A stretch of DNA of 64,000 bases from Taenia hydatigena (taxonomy: Eukaryota > Platyhelminthes > Cestoda > Cyclophyllidea > Taeniidae): the NCBI GenBank assembly GCA_036345935.2, contig JADWOT020001278.1, forward strand, positions 127,344 to 191,343, written 5' to 3'. Below, piece after piece: positions 61,155 to 64,000 of this stretch (position 1 is the first letter of the stretch; each line of letters opens with the position of its first letter). The translations under genes and the position numbers were made by a program. The notes beneath the pieces are model-generated. The model ran no database searches. It was not told the DNA's origin and worked only from the letters and a program-made list of their open reading frames with translations.

Positions 61155-61530
61155 ATGCGGAGCTTCACCATCATTGTCTGTTTGGGTGAGTGGTAAGTGA
61201 GAGATTTCAGGGGAGGAACAGCCATCAAATTTAGGCAATGTCGTCACAGCGCGAATTTTGTATAAAAAGCTACTAAATTTTTGACCAGTTTATGCGTCCT
61301 TTGCATCACTTCCTTCTATACGCGTCCTATTGCTGATAGCCAACACATTTTTGGCGCCACTCTGCCAATCAAACGTGCAAGGGGCGTTCGAAACGAATCT
61401 GGATTTCCAAAATCGCTACCGTGAAACAAGAATCCATCGTTGCACCAACAACACTTCTCCCCTACTTCTATTGGTCATCAGACATCATGAACCAGCCGAG
61501 TCTAGTCCAAAACAACCCGTGCCGCTCTAA
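61155..61530 (+). CDS. Small secreted protein, two exons (candidate)
   Basis: Exon 1 (61155-61185) begins ATG and ends at GTGAGT; exon 2 (61289-61530) follows TTGACCAG and ends in TAA. The split codon joins in phase, giving 90 residues. The N-terminus is hydrophobic (MRSFTIIVCLVYASFA, then SIRVLLLIANTFLAPLC), a signal peptide or anchor. The remaining roughly 50 residues are polar with a few cysteines (TRIHRCTNNTSP). The layout, a short first exon encoding part of the signal sequence with a phase-1 intron, is like many small secreted antigens of tapeworms, but I see no sequence match to a named family. An AATAAA lies 108 bases after the stop. Confidence 0.38.
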
Positions 61531-61637
61531 ATAAGATTGCATTGACTCAACTTGCTCTGTGCTACATGGATCTATATTTAGGCAGTGAGGCCGTCGGTGT
61601 AGACCTCTCTAGGAAAGGGAATATCAAATTCTATGTA

Positions 61638-61643
61638 AATAAA
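61638..61643 (+). other. Poly(A) signal
   Basis: AATAAA 108 bases after the stop of the small secreted-protein candidate on the same strand. Confidence 0.35.
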
Positions 61644-62940
61644 AGAGGGTCATTTAAGCTGGCTGCTCAAATATCTAACTGACGCGATCAAGCTAGGGTT
61701 TGTTCAAGTCGTTTTAAGCGAAACGACACCATCAAGCTTCTCCAAGTAGCGAATCACGGGGGTGGATGCAAACAATCTAATCCGTCCTAATTTGAAAGCA
61801 CGGTAGGAGAGTGGTAAGCACAAATGTAAGCCGTTTTACTCAGCAGACATGTGGTTATGCAACTTTCTCACTAGTGTTGTTACATACTACTGATCAACTG
61901 ACCAGAACCCTAGAAGTGGTTGCATTTGCAAAATGCGATTATTACAAATCGTCAAACAAAGATGTTTAACGAGAGCGATGCGATCGTCTGCCCCGTAGCA
62001 ATTACTTCTTAATTTGCCGAGATGGAAGCAGCCCAGAGAAATGGGCATTAGCATCAAAGCTTTTTCCTTTCCTCTCCTTCTTCCTCCTCCTCACCCCTTA
62101 TTTTGTTCTTCGATTTTTAGCTCTCACATTCATGTGCATACTTTATTCAACCCTCACGTAATTCCTGTAAATGCATATAATGATAGACCGTTGAATAGAC
62201 AATCGTCTGCACTCAAATCTACGTAGGACGGTGCGCGAGATCTTGTGCTATGGAAATGCGTCCTGCCACAAGTCATCTGACATGACGTGTAATCACGTCA
62301 CTGTCTTTCACCAAAAGGTTAGCCGTAGTTCTGGGTGCCATAACTTTTGCACTCACCTCCACACCCTTCACATTCAAGCCGGTTGGGCGTACAATCATGC
62401 TTGCGTTGGCTCTTAAGGGGATTGTTATCGTATTTACGTTTGCAGGCTAAGCGACTCAGTGAGTGTGGCAGTTAAGCACTCAGCCGGCCTACACCATGCT
62501 GACAACCGCTATGAGGAGATTCTAAGTCATGCCGGCTGCTCAGATTCCTTTCTGTACAAAAATATATAATATCTGCTTACGCATTATGTCTTCTTTTGCC
62601 TTCGAGGAAATCTCGGAACACTGCAGGGGTGATATTAAGGGCAGTAGAACAAAGGACGTTGCCTTTGCATCCTATATGAATAAGGGAATGCATAAAGGTG
62701 CAAAATGAATTTGAAAAATATGGCTAGATGAGTACACTAATTAATGTCTTCGAGTTTAAAACATGCTTCCATTATTTGATCAAGCGTAATATGAGGATCA
62801 AATTAAATGCGTCATACACAATTCAAAAACAAATCAAGCAGAAATTGTGGAGCTAATATCTAAAAGGCACAAATCGACCGCTATTAGCACATTTTGGAAA
62901 ACAAGTCTTAAATTTAACTTATTTGCTTGTCGTCTTCAAG
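61644..62940. other. Region without a supported gene
   Basis: Contains a long pyrimidine tract (about 62058-62120) ending in TTTTTAG, an excellent 3' splice-site context. The following sequence gives only a short open segment to a GTAATT donor. Confidence 0.4.
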
Positions 62941-63067
62941 GCCTGTAGACTACGTAGGGAGCATTAGTGAACTCAAAGTATTTGAGAGATACGGGTTTGA
63001 AGTACGGCGTCTTCAAGACGAAGTGAAATGGGATGAAACCATAAATCAGCCGATGTCGTCGTTCTAA
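62941..63067 (+). CDS. Unassigned terminal-exon-like segment
   Basis: After acceptor GTCGTCTTCAAG the frame is open for 41 codons and ends at TAA. It reads VDYVGSISELKVFERYGFEV and then RRLQDEVKWDETINQPMSSF, strongly charged and helix-like. Such a composition is unusual for chance frames in this AT-rich context. No family recognised and no upstream exon found. The pyrimidine-tract acceptor at 62120 could belong to the same gene. Confidence 0.28.
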
Positions 63068-64000
63068 CGTCATGGAAAGAAATGTCAATTTACATCGGTG
63101 CGATTGATCAGCGGCTTGGTCATGTTAATTGCTTATCGATTTGCCTGCAGTGACTCCTAGTAGGGAGAGCCTGAGAATCAACTTAAAGAAGACTTGGTAC
63201 ATTTGGGTGTTGCGTCTCTCTATCTTACTTCATACCACGGTCGCACATATTACCACTTCATCGTCTTGGAAACAGTCACTGGAAGTTCGGTCACTCCATC
63301 CCCTCTTCTAGTAGTCATGGTGACAATCTTAACTTGCAGCTGTTTATGTTGCCTTTGATTAGACAGATGGCTGCATTAACTGAGAAGCTGACGGCCCTGT
63401 GTGAGTGCAATTGATTGTTTCCTTCCAGATACAACTGCTTCATTTACTCGACTTCCATAGTTGCTTTTAGTGTTATACTGTCATCACTCTTCTCCTCTAC
63501 AATTGGTCTGCCTGGACGAGGTAGCAGAAGTTAGAAGGGATTTACCACATCGGTTTAACTTTAGCCAATTCCTCCTTGGGACATTTTTCAGCACTCCCTG
63601 CGATTTTACGCCTCCTAGCAATTTGCACAAATAGGTGCCTTTTATGTACACGTGTTTTAGATTTTTAGCGCTAAACTAAACTCCATGTGTGTGTCTTATT
63701 GCTGATTGTCGGGGTCTTGTGGTAGGTCGTAAAAAGGAGTTGAGTTTTTATGCACTCCTCATGAGGATTGTTAATCGCAATGCTAAATCTTATGCCTAGG
63801 ATCGCGTCAACTGTTACTACTTGATTGCATGTTCTTTAGAAGCCTGTACCACTTGCGCTCTCCATCCTTTACTCCTTCGTAATTATTCAGTTAGCTCCAG
63901 TTAACCGCACGAGGTGTTGTGTTAGTCTATGTGTTGATCATACATAGGCAGGAGGACCTTGGTTAATAGTGCTAATATAACCTACGAGAGTGAAAACTGA
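63068..64000. other. Right edge, no supported gene
   Basis: A plus segment at 63151-63300 follows a GCCTGCAG acceptor and reads TPSRESLRINLKKTWYIWVL. It is open but unassigned, and no good donor closes it. Confidence 0.35.

Overview
This is metazoan nuclear DNA, most probably from a parasitic flatworm (tapeworm-like). The grounds are AT-rich sequence, spliced genes with very short introns (41, 60, 65 and 84 bp examples), animal-type proteins and many decayed gene fragments. I see no bacterial operons, CRISPR arrays or intact transposons. The species assignment is inference. All exon models were read by eye from splice sites, reading phase and residual similarity to known families; no search was run.

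The best gene is a receptor-type guanylate cyclase on the minus strand (36601 down to 29238). Its 16 exons join in phase into about 1,155 residues: extracellular ligand-binding domain, one membrane span, kinase-homology domain, coiled linker and cyclase domain. Only the first exon(s) with the start and signal peptide are missing. Immediately downstream on the same strand, exons between 28808 and 26667 form part of a gene I cannot identify.

The second good gene is a complete-looking five-exon plus-strand gene at 56400-57414. It encodes a 166-residue protein made almost entirely of four C2H2 zinc fingers, joined by phase-1 introns. Divergent repeat blocks lie on both sides of it (about 53.65-54.1 kb and 58.9-59.36 kb).

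Much of the rest looks like a gene graveyard. A DUR3-like (urea/solute:sodium symporter) 3' half at 6427-7913 keeps all its splice phases but carries two in-frame TAG codons. Two intron-containing pseudogene copies of the third RNA-binding domain of a CELF/Bruno-type protein lie at 11.9-12.7 kb and 43.7-44.6 kb, in the same orientation. There are also a stomatin-like fragment (51 kb), a GPCR TM6-TM7 fragment (23 kb), a filamin-like fragment (0.8 kb) and a tRNA-Arg-like relic (47.7 kb).

Smaller candidates are a membrane-protein 3' end with a poly(A) signal (15.2-15.66 kb), a 90-residue two-exon secreted protein with a poly(A) signal (61.2-61.6 kb), a short signal-peptide ORF (14.0 kb) and several unassigned exon-like segments. 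Long stretches between these hold nothing I can support.
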